From Onchocerca lupi (lineage: Eukaryota > Nematoda > Chromadorea > Rhabditida > Onchocercidae): a stretch of 64,000 nt of DNA. Of the stretch, positions 11,977 through 24,500 are shown piece by piece. Every line of letters begins with the position of its first letter. The first letter of the stretch is position 1. The notes beneath the pieces were generated by a model. The model saw nothing but the letters and a program-made list of their open reading frames with translations. It was not told the DNA's origin and searched no databases. The stretch is from contig JAOVVO010000128.1 in assembly GCA_028564675.1 (NCBI GenBank), positions 1-64,000 on the forward strand, given 5' to 3'. The translations under genes were made by a program, and so were the position numbers.

Positions 11977-14204
11977 CAATTAAGTTATTTTATGAAAAGA
12001 ATTAAGATGTTTTGATCGTAACAGTTACGATAACGTGAAAATTGTTTGCATAGTAATCAAACTGATGATGAACTTGTCTATCATTTTATTTCTTTAAGTA
12101 GTGTTATACTTCCATAATCTGTCAATTTGAAATATGGAATTTGTCATTTTCCAATAAGATTGCAAGGCACTTACTGTTGTTTGATTAGATTCTCCCGAAT
12201 ATTCCGCTTTTGTTTATTCAAATTTAGGCAACATTTAAGGATTGTTTGTCTATCCATTTAATGAACTGATCCAAGTTTGCTCAGTCATCATCAAATCTTT
12301 GCTACTACTAAGATTGTGATCATAGTGGCAAATTTTACTCGTTCCTTGTCCTTCCACGTTGTCGAGATTAGTTACTGGATTTTTTAGTTAAATATTCTCA
12401 TGCGTACACTAAACCTTTCATTAAATAGTTTATTGCTTGCATACAATCTTCTACATCTTTCTCAATTTTCATTTATTTTTCAACTAATTAGATCTATTTG
12501 AATTATCGTAATTGCTAGTCCGTTATTAATTATAGCTGTCTTCTGGCAACATCAGAATCGTTATAGTGGAGTTCTTCTGGACTAATTTTATTGTAGCATA
12601 TAGTACAAGCAAATGGTTTGTATATAGTTGCACTGTTAATGCATAATTGCAACGAAAGGGAGAAATTTTTTTGAGGTTGAAGATAAATGGTGATTCATTT
12701 CATCAATGTGTTACGCTGACTGGGTACGGTTTTGCTGTAATCTGAAACTATTGGTTGAAGCTTCCCATTTAATCGGCTGCAGGTTCTGCTAGATTAATTG
12801 AAGTGGCCTTTAACCGTTTTACTATGTTGATTATATTCTGTGCTGATATTTCAGCAGATTAATTTAAATTATTCTGGCTGAAATGGAAATTCATTTTTTT
12901 GTGATTAATTAATATAATACTGCTATAGAAGATGAGACTTCTATACCACTGGTTAGCAAGGTTCAGTTGTAATTGTTATCGTTTCTGTTTATGAAAAATT
13001 AATCGTAAGGCAAAGTTTCGAAATCGTTTTAATTTTTATGGATGAATGATAGTGATACGGAATGATGCAGCTTAGGCAGCTTATTATTATTATTATAGTT
13101 TTGGATAGTTGTAGTTTGGATACTTATGTAATACCCTTTGCTTTCCAATTCATTCATGCTTTCACGTAGATATTTAAACATTCATGCTTTTTCTGTTTCA
13201 AGTTACAACACTTATGTAACTTACTATAGCTTTAGAAAGATAAGTGGGTCTTTCCGTTTGATCAATCGCCACATTGTTTTACTCTATCAAAAAGAATTAT
13301 GCATGTGAACACCTGCTTTGTTATATTCCTTGGGTTAAATACATCGTTATTTTCATATTTTGGTTTGCTTATCAGATTTCCGAAAATTTCTGTAGATTTA
13401 GGATAGGTATATCTCCATAAGCGGTGTAACGAGAATAGGGGGAGGAAAAAAGAATTAGCTGTGTTGAGTTTTGAATGGTGGATGTGTGTATATAGTTTGC
13501 GAGCACCGTCATCATTTCCTTATGCATACAACTTTCCCTCACAACCATATAGACTCATATAACAGTAGTTCGTGGCTTTTCGCTCATCTCATTTACATTG
13601 TTCCCTGCAAATGTATGATTGCTCCCACGCCTCGAAACCCACTCTCGTCCTTAAAAAACATAGTCTGTTGAAGTCCGTCACACATATTTTCTATCTGTGT
13701 ATTTTTTTTTATTGTGCGCTCCTTTTCTTCATTGTCCACTCGGAATTTTTCAGATTTTCTTCTGATTTGCCAGACTTTATTAAAAGGAGAAAAGATTTAG
13801 AGCGGTACTCGTCATGACAAACAAAGTTTTTTTCATTTAAATATAAAGCATGAGTTAGCAACTTTGAATGGAAAGATCTGTATTAAGATTTTCTCGAGAA
13901 AGTACGAATAGCAGAACTTATAGGACAGTCCGCTACAATGGCTTTTTCCTTAGTTTTACCTAAAATGACCGATGAAATAACTTGTAATGGTGATTTTCGA
14001 TTCAAATAACTTGTAATGGTGATTTTGGCTTTTAGAGAGTCATTCATGATTGACAACGAATTTGAGGATGAATCGAAATTAATGAATTCATCAAAAATGT
14101 TGCACCTCCTTTTTCGGTTAAGTTCTCCAAAAGAAAAAATTTATGTTTCCCATATTATGTACTGAAAGAACAAGTAAGCGATTATTTGAGAACTTGGAAT
14201 TTGA
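11977..14204. other. Non-coding or unresolved, upstream of Smad MH2 exons
   Basis: Possibly an intron if the MH1-like exons belong to the Smad gene. Short open pieces with acceptors occur (12536-12575; 12932-12961, reading EDETSIPLVSK), but none can be tied to a protein family. Confidence 0.3.
13975..14026. repeat. 23-bp direct repeat
   Basis: AAATAACTTGTAATGGTGAT plus TTT occurs twice, separated by 6 bp. Probably a local slippage duplication. Confidence 0.85.
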
Positions 14205-16708
14205 ATGGATTTGTTGACTCGTGGCAACAACGAGGCGAAGTCGTATTTGCATGAAAAGATGTGTGGCACACCATCATCCTCATCTAATTGCTACCCAAGT
14301 AAGACAATCCCAGCCCAACAGACTTGGCATCTGCTTACAGCAGTTGAAGTAAGAGATTCGGGGCAGCAGTCATCGTCTATTCCAATGGATTATCAGGAAC
14401 AAATGGGTAAGCATATGCTGTTTTGTAAATTACATATAAGAGTTTAAACTGGTTTTCTATTAAAATTTCTGGCTAAGTAGAAGTTTGGGCGAATTTTTGT
14501 TATACTATAAAGCACTGAAAAGTATCGGTGATACTTCCAGGTGAAACAACTGCTGATTCTCAGATAAAAACTGAACCTGGAACGATGGGATCAATTTATT
14601 ATTTTGGTGCCAACAATCAGCTACTGAACTGCACTGCCAGTGCTGCTACTGAACATTCTGGTCAGACACTACAAGAACTGAATACACCCATGCAAGATGT
14701 AAGCCATTAGAATATTTTTTGTCTGTCCGGTGAACTTTGTTATTTGTAATCTTTTTATTATTTATTGTTTTTGTCAGCTGCAACAGCAAGAAAGAGATGT
14801 TATACAAGGCCGTTCAGCATGTACTTCAACAATATCGCGTTTGCCAACTGGGCAGAGAAATTGCATCTCATATGCCACACAACAAATGTCACCGATAAGT
14901 GGAAGTATGGTGTATCGTTTTCAAATATTAGATTGACGTTGTATATTTTGAACTAAAGTTACTAAGATCTTCGGTCATCCAGTGTATGTATCTGTGATGA
15001 AAACACCTGCTTCTAGAACATGGTTTACGTGGATGTACATAGGTTCACATTGCCAACCTTCAAACAATTGCATTTTCACCTGCTAGTAAGATTTCAATAA
15101 CTACCATTTAAACTGTATCGTTAAATGTGAAGTGCTTTATGATTCATACAAGTCTACTGTTTAGACTCAACTTATTCGGTGCCACTTCACAATGCTTCTG
15201 CATCCGTTAATAGTCAAAATTCACTTTCTCAGATACTGTACATGAGAAGTCAGAGACCACGGATACAACCTCATATTCGACCTAAGGTAAAATGAAGCTT
15301 GTTTCTTTGTGTAATTTGCAAGCGTTTGTTTTTATTTCTGAACAGTCGAAATTCTTCCAAAATTAATTTCAGCCATCGGATGTTGCAGTGAATGTGGAAG
15401 ATTATCCACCTGCAGCACCAGTACCGGAAGCTTGGTGCCATGCTTATTACTATGAACTTAATCAACGAGTTCGTTTTATAAAACATTTCTTTTATTTATC
15501 CCAAGAGAAAAGTTTTCTGTCCAAAAATTAAGCTTTGATGATTAAGGCTATCCATTTTTAGATTCATAAATTAGTGTTGTGAACAGATTTTGCAGTCCTT
15601 GAAAAGTAAACACAAAAGTTGAATTTAGATCGGTGAGCCCTTCAAAGGTGGCACTTCTCATGTCATTGTTGATGGTTTTTGCGCACCATCTGAAGCAGAA
15701 AGGTTCTGTTTGGGAGCTTTAGCTAACGTTAATAGAAACCCTGGAGTTGTGAATGCTAGACGTCAGATTGGTAAGCATTTGTTCTTTTAACTAACTTTAA
15801 TTCTTGACATTGAAACATGCGAGATTCTCTTCAATTTCGTCTGGTTTTATGGAAGTTTGAAAGGAGACTTAATTTATAGCGCATTTTAAACTCGAAAAGG
15901 ACAATTGTCATCTGCTGTTCCAGGACGTGGTGTTAGGATTTTTCGTCGAAATGAAGATGTTTACGCAGAATGTCTGAGTGAAGCACCAGTGTTCATTCAA
16001 AGTCCCATACATGCTGTAAAATCTCATGATCATCCGGCTACTGTTTATAGACTGCCATCAGGTAAGAATGGAGAATTTCATGTTATTCGCAAAAAATTTG
16101 GAATAATTTGGGATTTCGGACATAATCGTCTTCGAAATATCTATGGTAGACGATGACATATATAATTATCGAATATCGCGGTGATCCCCAACTCAGTCCT
16201 TCACTTGAACATGCGTGATCGTAATGCTTATGTAATCTGTTGCAGGGCATATTATGCAAGTTTTTGATAACGAGTCATTTGAAACTTTATTGGCTCAGTC
16301 AATGAGCCAAGGTTTTCATGCCGTCTATTCCCTACAGGTTTGTATTTTTTCTTTTTTTAGATTAAAATTGTTAGTAAAAGTCGTGCAATACAGAAGATAA
16401 ATTGCTAATCTTGATTTTTTTGGTTATTTAACTGTTTTGAAATAAGAGCTATAACGAATGGTTCTATTATTCTTGATTGAACAAAACAGTATTTGCGAAA
16501 AACATCACGATATATTGCTTATTTTTTGCAGAGAATGTGCCATATGCGAATAAGTTTTGTGAAAGGATGGGGTGAGCAATACAAGCGACAAACGATAACA
16601 TCAACGCCTTGTTGGGTGGAAATTCATTTAGCTATACCGTTGCAAAAGCTTGATCGTGTTCTGAGCCAGATTCCAGGCCCCAATGATCCCATTCACAGTT
16701 TTACGTAA
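14205..16708 (+). CDS. Receptor-type Smad, linker plus MH2 domain
   Basis: Nine exons in continuous phase: 14205-14406, 14541-14698, 14778-14904, 15165-15286, 15373-15468, 15629-15770, 15924-16061, 16246-16337, 16532-16708 (417 residues). Residues 1-223 are a Ser/Gln-rich linker. Residues 224-417 are a full MH2 domain beginning AWCHAYYYELNQRIGEPFKG and including FCLGALANVNRNPG, VYAECLSEAPVFIQS and SFVKGWGEQYKRQTITSTP. Smads carry TGF-beta-family receptor signals to the nucleus. The L3 loop reads KRQT, closer to activin/TGF-beta Smads (RRQT) than BMP Smads (HRQD), which suggests a DAF-7-pathway Smad of the DAF-8/DAF-14 kind. The C-terminus ends in HSFT where receptor Smads have the phosphorylated SSxS. 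The start is the first ATG, straight after an in-frame TGA, so MH1 is either absent or on separate exons upstream. Confidence 0.93.
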
Positions 16709-19485
16709 ATTCTTTTCGGTATTTCATCAAATGATCCAAGGAGTTGTTCTTGTTTTGCTATTGTGTATTTTTTGTGTTCTATAGATTGCACCCGGTTTTT
16801 TTTTTTTTTTTTTTAAATCAAGAAATATGTCTTGCAGTTATAATTGGATTTATAATTATCATGAGTTATATCGTTTGATATATCTAGCCCCCTTCATTAG
16901 AAAATTCATTCATTTTCTTTTTTTTTTTTTTTAATTTTTATATCCACAACGACTGGTAGAGCACTGAGAAGGGAAAGCGCTGTGCAATCAGAAAGAATTC
17001 TTAATGCTCTGTGTTTAAAATTTTCCTTTTTTTGATTTGCTCATCATTTTTAGAAAAAAGAATGTTTGCTATTTTTACTCTCTGTTTCACATTAACATTA
17101 TTACCAGAGTTAAATTCAGAGACATTCTTTCTCAAGTGACATTTTTTTATGACAAAGTAGGATCAGCGCTTAAAATTCATTGTTAAGGGTAGGGATTTCT
17201 TCTTAAGAAGACATCATTGGTGTGCTCGCTCTCAATAACAGTCCTCTATGGCTAGATTGTATTTGTGTGGAGATCACGGTTAACCCATGAAAAAAATAGT
17301 CTGCAGATGCGTTTTATGACGGCTAACTGTTATTGCTAGTTTTATGACTGTAGATAGATTTTTATGGCTTGCGATGATGCTGTTCGCTTAATATAATCGA
17401 GAAATTGGTCATGTATAAACTACTCTTAGTATAAAACGAAAACTTGGAATTTTTGTTTACTTGCCCAGCATTCTTTTTAATTCTTTTTCGTCTGGAACTG
17501 CTCAAAGATACTTTCTCATAAAATATGGCTTCTAGTGATCATCTGAACTGTTGCACTTTTTGTTTCCATTTTACAATCCTTTTTTATATCTATTTTTCGT
17601 AAGAGTTCAGATTTGATTACTGTTTTTTTCTTTTTTTCATTTTTTTTAGGAAATTGTGATTTTTTAATTTACAAAGTATTAATGGTTTATCTTCACATAT
17701 CTCTCTATTTTAAAGCAACTTTTCTGGTATATTTCATTATTTCAATTATCCTGTATTGTTGAATAGTTTATTTGATGTGAATTACAATGTCTGTCATCGC
17801 CTGAACACACCGAATTCATTAACAATGGTTATGGCTTTAGAGACGAAAGTCATAATCGATATTAATGAATTTGCTTTTTTATTTCAAAAAATCTGATCTG
17901 AAATAACGGATTGATCCATTTTAAGATTTCAAGAGACTGTTTCATGATTTCGGTGACGTGTGCAGTTCTCATCATTTATATGGTTATTTGATTATCGTGT
18001 ATTGCATAATGATGTTAGCAGGATTTGATCCAATACAGAAAATGTTGTCGAGAACAGTGCGTTTAGATCATAACAACTTGGTTTCCAATGATTATTACTG
18101 AAATTTATGCCACAAGCCTATCAAATTGTAGATGTTCCGTTTAAATTAATTTGCTAGCTAAGATTTAATGATTTGTGGCAAACGCATGGGAAACAATTTT
18201 TAAATTGGCGATTGGGTGTGGTTGTAATTTTTATTTTTCAAAAGGGCATGACTTTCGCCGAAATGGTTGCTGTAGTTTAACTGATAATCCCACGTAGATA
18301 AAAGAAAGGATTTTGTCTGTATTCAAAATTTTCAATTGATTGCAAATTTTTGCCATGCATTCTTCAACTGCTCTTCACATGCAGTGAGAGTTCCGAAAAT
18401 TATCTGAAGTATAGTATGATGGTTCTACTGTTCTGATATATGAACAATCCCTTTAGTTGGTTTACATTACAGCATTGTCTAATCTTAATTCAACTTCTAG
18501 ATTTTTATAAATTATTTCCGCTCTTCTTATTTGACAGCTGCCCGCCTGCACAGCTTTACAGAGAATTAATTACATGATTGCATTGTCGAGGGTCGATAAC
18601 CTAGGAGCTTTTGTGGATCGTGGTTTAAAGGATCAGGAAATACAAATTTTCGCGGTCATACTTGAAATGGCATAAAATCAATAGCATAATTAAACCATCT
18701 GAAAGGCTTAGGAATGATTCCAAAGTAGTTAGAAGTAGATTTCTTTCATTAGCAAACGGATTGCAATGAGTTTAATTATTTGATGACTCGTAAAAGTACA
18801 ATAAAACATTACTGAATGATCTTAAATATTTAACTGTAATGACTAAAAACGCTGCGATCACTTGTAACATGATTTGTAAAAAAATCTTTTTGTCCGCCAC
18901 ATAGTGAATGGATTTTTTTCCTGCTAATTTTTTGTAAATTTTTTCCCAAGTTTTTGGAAATTAACACCTTGGCATCTATTCGAACTGAGTTTTGAGGTGT
19001 AATAAAACTACATCCCAAAACGTGCCGGTGTTTTTATTAATTTCCGAAACTTTAGGATTCAAATTTACCCTGATTTTATAATTATAGTAAGAACTTATCA
19101 AACTTCGAAATGTATGACTTCGTATTTCACTGCTTAAATTATGGAGAAAAAAATTGAAGCACGCTTTCATTTCAGAACCATGTTTTCCATCTTTAAGAGT
19201 TTCCAATGATAAACTGATTCTGTCGATTCACAATTAAGTATTCGATGAAACTTATTAAGTATTCGGTTAGTCTCAACTTTCTCCGAGCAATTAAGGTTCT
19301 TTAATTGCTAATTTATCCCATTGCCGGCTAAGATATTTGTGGCTTCTCCTTTTATCCATAAATTGCAAGCATGGAATGAACATAACTTGAAAAATTTATT
19401 TGCTTTTTATTGATATAACTAATTGACAAGCCGGCAAAATGGCAGTCTGAATATAAAAATTTCTAATGATAAATTCTAAGACCCC
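16709..19485. other. Intergenic or 3' UTR between Smad and collagen
   Basis: No coding exons seen. T homopolymers at about 16796-16814 and 16916-16932 lie just 3' of the Smad stop. The Smad 3' end and the collagen 3' end converge on this stretch. Confidence 0.5.
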
Positions 19486-21436
19486 TTAACGACGAGTGCC
19501 GTCTTCGAAAAATACACCACCATCAATGGCACAATATTTCGGACAGATTCCTTTTTCACCCGGGCTTCCTGGTGGCCCTGGCGGTCCTGGTTGTCCCGGT
19601 GCACCATCTGGTCCTGGTTGACCATCTGGTCCTGGTGGTCCCTTCGGGCCGACTGGACCTGGTGCACCATCGCTACCTGGTCGGCCTGGTGGTCCAGGTG
19701 GTCCTTGTGGTCCTGCGTCTCCTGAAGCATCATTTATTGAAATTATTTTCTTAAAACGAATACTTGACATATATTCTCTGAGATATGCAGCTAAATATTA
19801 GCTTATGGCACATATTTTGCCAAAATGTTAAAATGCTTCCCGACAGCATGCAAAAATGAAAAAAGCTAACCAGGGGGTCCAGGTTCTCCGGGAATGAGAG
19901 GTTCGCTTGGCGCACTCGGTCCGGCATCTCCTGGTGGTCCTGGTGGTCCGGGATCTCCATCTGGCCCTGGTGGTCCTTTCGGTCCAGGTTCACCTGGTGG
20001 TCCATCTGCTCCAGGTCGACCTGGTGCTCCTGGTTCACCTGCATCTCCAGGCGGTCCAGGAGGTCCAGGTGGTCCGGGTGGTCCTGGTGGACAGGGCTTG
20101 CATGGTGGTGGTGTGACCGGTTCACAGGGTTGACTTGGTGGTTTACCAGGTTTGCCGGGTAAGCCAGGAGCTCCAGGTTTACCTGGCTTACCGGGTTTAC
20201 CGGGTGGACCTGGTGGTCCCGCTGCTCCTGGTAAACAACATGCATCACAAGCACCTGCTTGTGCTACCTGGCTACCGCCACCACTGACACCGACATCTTC
20301 GGCTCCGTAACCGGCTTGACGAGCTGTGCGGTTCTTTGCAACGGGAATGTTCTTTAGCTCATGTACTTCTGCCCAAATATCTTTTGCTGACCCCTGAAAT
20401 TTTCTTATTGAGCATAACAGAAGGAAAATTCAACTTTTTTGCTCAATGAGAAAAGGAACATTTGAATTGCAAAATTCTTTTTCCATGTTGTAAAAATTGC
20501 TCAGTTGTAAGCGTGATGCTGAGACATCTTCCGAGACACCTTCCTATCGTTCAAGGTCAAAAAAGTGAGACATAAAAGACAAATGTATACACTATGGAAA
20601 AGTGAGTGGAACAAAGATACCTTTTGCATCGATCTAATATATTTTTCACTTCGCAAATAAATTAGAAAACTGATCACTTGAACGAAATGAGGATAGTACT
20701 TCCCGAGAAAGGGAAAACATAGGAGAGGAAAATGAATTCGATCAAGCAAAACTTATTTGAAAGGGAATTTTTTTCACAAATTATGCCTTCTTTTTTTTCA
20801 TTATTCGAAAATTTAACATAAGATGTCCAGTCAGCATCATTTAGTATAACGTGTCTTTCAGTGGCGAAGCAACCTCACGTCAATACGATAACTTCTTGAG
20901 CAAAATTCAACAATATGTAAGCGTCAAAAATCATCTCATCCAATCTATTATTGGCAGTAGATTGAATGAGATGATTTAACGCTCACATGTTGCTGAGCAA
21001 TCTTTTCTTCGAAGCAAATATAAATCTAAAATCTTTCTATTTGATTTTAGAGACTCTAATAAAAAATGTTCTTTCCTGACTTTTTCTCACTATTAATTTC
21101 GGCAACAGCAACTTTCCTTCGCTAATTAGTTCTTTTACATTATCAATAAGTATATTTAAAATAGTTGAAAGCGCGGAAATAGTCAGGTATAGAGAATAAA
21201 ATGATGAGAGATTTTTAAAGAATATATCATTCTGGAGCATATTTTGGGATCAAATGGAAATAAAGAAAGCATACCCTGCAAAACGTTATTTCGTTGTGCA
21301 TTTGTTGACGTACATGATGGACATAGTTGTAAACCATCGGTAAAGTTACGCAAACGGACAATACGGCAACAACGGAAAACGTCACTGCCGAATAGGCCAC
21401 GAAGCGATACGCCTTGATGCGACACTCCAAATCCAT
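19486..21436 (-). CDS. Nematode cuticle collagen
   Basis: Three exons on the minus strand, 21436-21275, 20393-19871 and 19721-19486, joined in phase 0 then 1, give 306 residues, a typical length for the family. Residues 1-54 hold the N-terminal region: CRIKAYRFVAYSAVTFSVV with a membrane/signal-anchor stretch, then residues YVHHVRQQMHNEITFCR. Exon 2 starts GSAKDIWAEVHELKNI, then two cysteine clusters (GACDACC; PCEPVTPPPCKPC) flank short Gly-X-Y blocks. The main Gly-X-Y region runs to a C-terminal knob CPKYCAIDGGVFFEDGTRR. These cysteines cross-link the trimer in this family. Such proteins are secreted by the hypodermis and built into the cuticle. No frame damage. A TATA box lies upstream. Intron 1 contains a foldback repeat. 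The closest C. elegans col gene cannot be named by eye. Confidence 0.96.
20896..21000. repeat. Foldback repeat in collagen intron 1
   Basis: Left arm TTGAGCAAAATTCAACAATA...AATCATCTCATCCAATCTA and right arm TAGATTGAATGAGATGATTT...ACATGTTGCTGAGCAA pair over about 45 bp with a loop of about 10 bp. It is MITE-like or a transcribed hairpin within the intron at 20394-21274. Confidence 0.85.
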
Positions 21437-21538
21437 ATCTGGATCGATTCTGTCGTATCCTTCTCTTTTCTTTTCTCTACTGGCAGTATATGAGTTGTAG
21501 GCCTTCGATAGTATTTGCTATTGTGGTCCACCTACTCC

Positions 21539-21546
21539 CTTATATA
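21539..21546 (-). promoter_or_regulatory. TATA box of the collagen gene
   Basis: TATATAAG on the minus strand, about 105 bp upstream of the collagen ATG. Strongly expressed collagen genes often have a TATA box at such a distance. No other promoter motif was identified. Confidence 0.55.
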
Positions 21547-24500
21547 CGGTGAGCTGTGCTGCACTTCTGGAACTCGTTTCTCAACGAGCACGCCCTGATT
21601 CGATCAGTACTTCTTGCTTCTTTGCATTCTTTGCAATCCGAACGACAGGTTGTTCATTGACAATTGCAAAGATCATTAGAAGGATGATGGGAAGTTAAGG
21701 GATAGTTATAGGTGCGATTGAACACCGCCGCAATCGCCTCCGGACATGCATCTATACACCCTTCCAATCGTGCGACATTGGCTTTGCAACAACTGTCATC
21801 ATCTACCCACGAGATCTTTCACCATTACCATCACTACTACTACAAAAATTTTCTGCACCAAAGACATTTCCATTTTATTTGAACTGATTGTTTTCTTTGT
21901 ACACACACACATACACATACACACATATACACATAAACATGCATCCACAGACACCCACTTACATATACATACACATAAGAAATATGCGTACACAGACACA
22001 TCCTTGTGTATCAGTCAGTTAAATTAAAGCGAATCATTTTTTTAAATCGTCGCTAGTTGATGGCAATCAATCTTTGTAATAAAAGCAATTTGCTGGAAAT
22101 GTTAGGTGTGGCAGGTGTGCATTTCTAGTTGTGACAACTAATCAGATTCATTTTGATCGCTATGTTGTGTAGTGTCACATCAACATAACACAAAAATTCC
22201 AATGCTGCTATCATGGAAGAGACAGAAATAAGCTAAATTCATCATCTCCAATTGATCACTCGTACTTTCTTCGTTAATCTATTGCAATTTGACTGATTTT
22301 ACGATGACTCATCAAAGAATACTAATAAATGAAGCACAAAACGGCGTCAAATGAAAAACGTTTGCAGCATAATTTCAATTTCTTTAATTCTCATTCGTTT
22401 GTTGCATCAATGATAAACTTACCCTGTGGAAATGGTCGAAGTGAGACTGAATCGAAGATTGCTGACCTTTCCCAGCGAATGACTGTTATTTGCTTATCAT
22501 AATAATTTTCACTTATTTTGCTACACTAAATTTTTTTTAATAAATAAAAATTTTAGAGAAATGTATTTAATAACTAAAAATTTTAGAGAAATGTAAATCG
22601 CAATGCTCGGAAATTCAAGTGATTCGAACTTAATATTTGAAGTTTAGAAGTTTCTTTCAAGATCATTGAACAATCATTGTATGGATAGGTCATTGTATGA
22701 ATCTACATTTGCAACCTTCATTTAATTAATCTGTCCTTTAAAAATTCCATCCTATTTTCAGATGCTATTTAGATGAATTTTCGCTTTTTGAATTTCATTT
22801 TCAACGGCGCATAATTTCTTTGCAGTTTCGTTGCATTTTTCCAGACTTATATATAGTTACATGGCTTTATTTCGTTATTGCTGCCAATAATTTGTTGACA
22901 TTTCATTCATTAAAGACACGTTCCGGCTATATATAAGTATATTTCAACACTAAGATTCTGAATATTTTACAGCTGTTATGATATTTATCGCATCTTACAT
23001 TTCTTTCTTATTAATCAAAATTGCTAGAATTTATCGATTATTCAGTGTTATGCATGATACGATTGCATGTCAAATGTAACCGTATGTGTACTTTTTCCAT
23101 GAAGGAAATTAGTTATATATTAATTGTCAAGTCATTTGTTCCATTAGATTAATAGATGTTTTTAAATTAAAGTTTAAATATTTCGAGCGCAAAAATTGTA
23201 GATGTGTTAAAGTTTAAATGAAGAAAATACTAATTGGTTGAAATTTCGATTGCTGATAATGCAAAAAATGAAGGGAAGAAAGTGGAGGAACTGGAAAATG
23301 ACGCAGAACGAAATTTTTATTCATAGATTGGATGACATGAAATATTGATAGCAAACCTTGGTCATCAAAAAAAAAGACGGAATTTTCGAAAATTTTATAC
23401 AACTTGTGCGTGTATTTTTTTTTTTTTTTGTACCATGTATTGCTGGCAGTAAATATTGAAATTTCTCATCATTTAACAGAATATATTAATCGCAGACTAC
23501 AATTACGAAACAGTGTCATAATTTAATATGATATTTTTGTCGAGTTGATCATACCATTAAATTCTGGACCTTCTGGATGGAAGTAACGCTTTTATCGTTC
23601 CAGCAAGAGATTCAATTTGCTCTTGAATTATTCTTGAAAAACTCTTTTTTATTTGAAAGAAATATCAAATCAAATCATCGTTTGTGAAAGCAATTATTTT
23701 GAATTCAAGACAAGAATACATAAATGTTTTGAAAGTTTTTGAAATTTAAATAGAATGGTTAAATTTGCAGATATTCAAAAAATTGTCGTATTTTTCAATC
23801 ATAAATATGTCGACATTTAAAAACAAGTATTTCGAAGTACAATAACTTACCCGTAAAGATTATTAAGTTCTAAACAACAACTATCATCGTCTCACTGTTA
23901 CCACTTAGTTTATCATTTGCCCGCTCGTGTGAACAATCATTTTTTAATAGTAAACTGTGTAGGATAAAAACTTTCATCTTTGCAGAAAACTTTCAGAAGT
24001 AATTTTTCTTTGAATAACTTAAACAATCTGGCAAGAAATTAACCATCAACTGTACTGTTCAATTGACATTTCTTTGTATGGAACTAAAAAAGTTTGAAAT
24101 TGCACGCTCAATGATTGCATTATTTCAGTTTACATGACATAATTTAACCGATAATTTATAGCTTTTCAAGAGAATTGAGAAATTTCTTTTTTTAATTTCA
24201 AGAAATTAGGATTTTTTGATGTTCTCCTTTGGAAAGTAGGATTTCAGATTAGTGTTTAATCCCATTATTTTAATCATATATTTGAAAAAAGATTTAAGAA
24301 ACAATTATTGAAGAGGTCATGAGGACGAGAACTTGTTTTCCTAAAATTTAGAAAATGTTTTATTTGGCGAACCGTTCTACCTATTACTCATATCTCCACA
24401 TCAATCGATATCATTATTAATTATATTCTGCCATAGTCTGTGACGTACTTGGTAATTTTCTGGTACTTCAAAATTTTTGTCATTAACTTATCAATTTGAT

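Noticed and set aside
13471..13817. Two overlapping plus-strand ORFs before the Smad
   Set aside because: Low-complexity Phe/Leu-rich translation in T-rich sequence, without suitable splice phases to 14205.
14765..14956. Alternative frame across Smad exon 3
   Set aside because: The chosen frame joins both neighbouring exons in phase; the alternative does not.
19572..20254. Overlapping open frames on both strands across the collagen exons
   Set aside because: They are shadows of the Gly-X-Y repeats, which keep several frames open. Only the minus-strand frame with regular Gly-X-Y and the terminal cysteine knobs is real.
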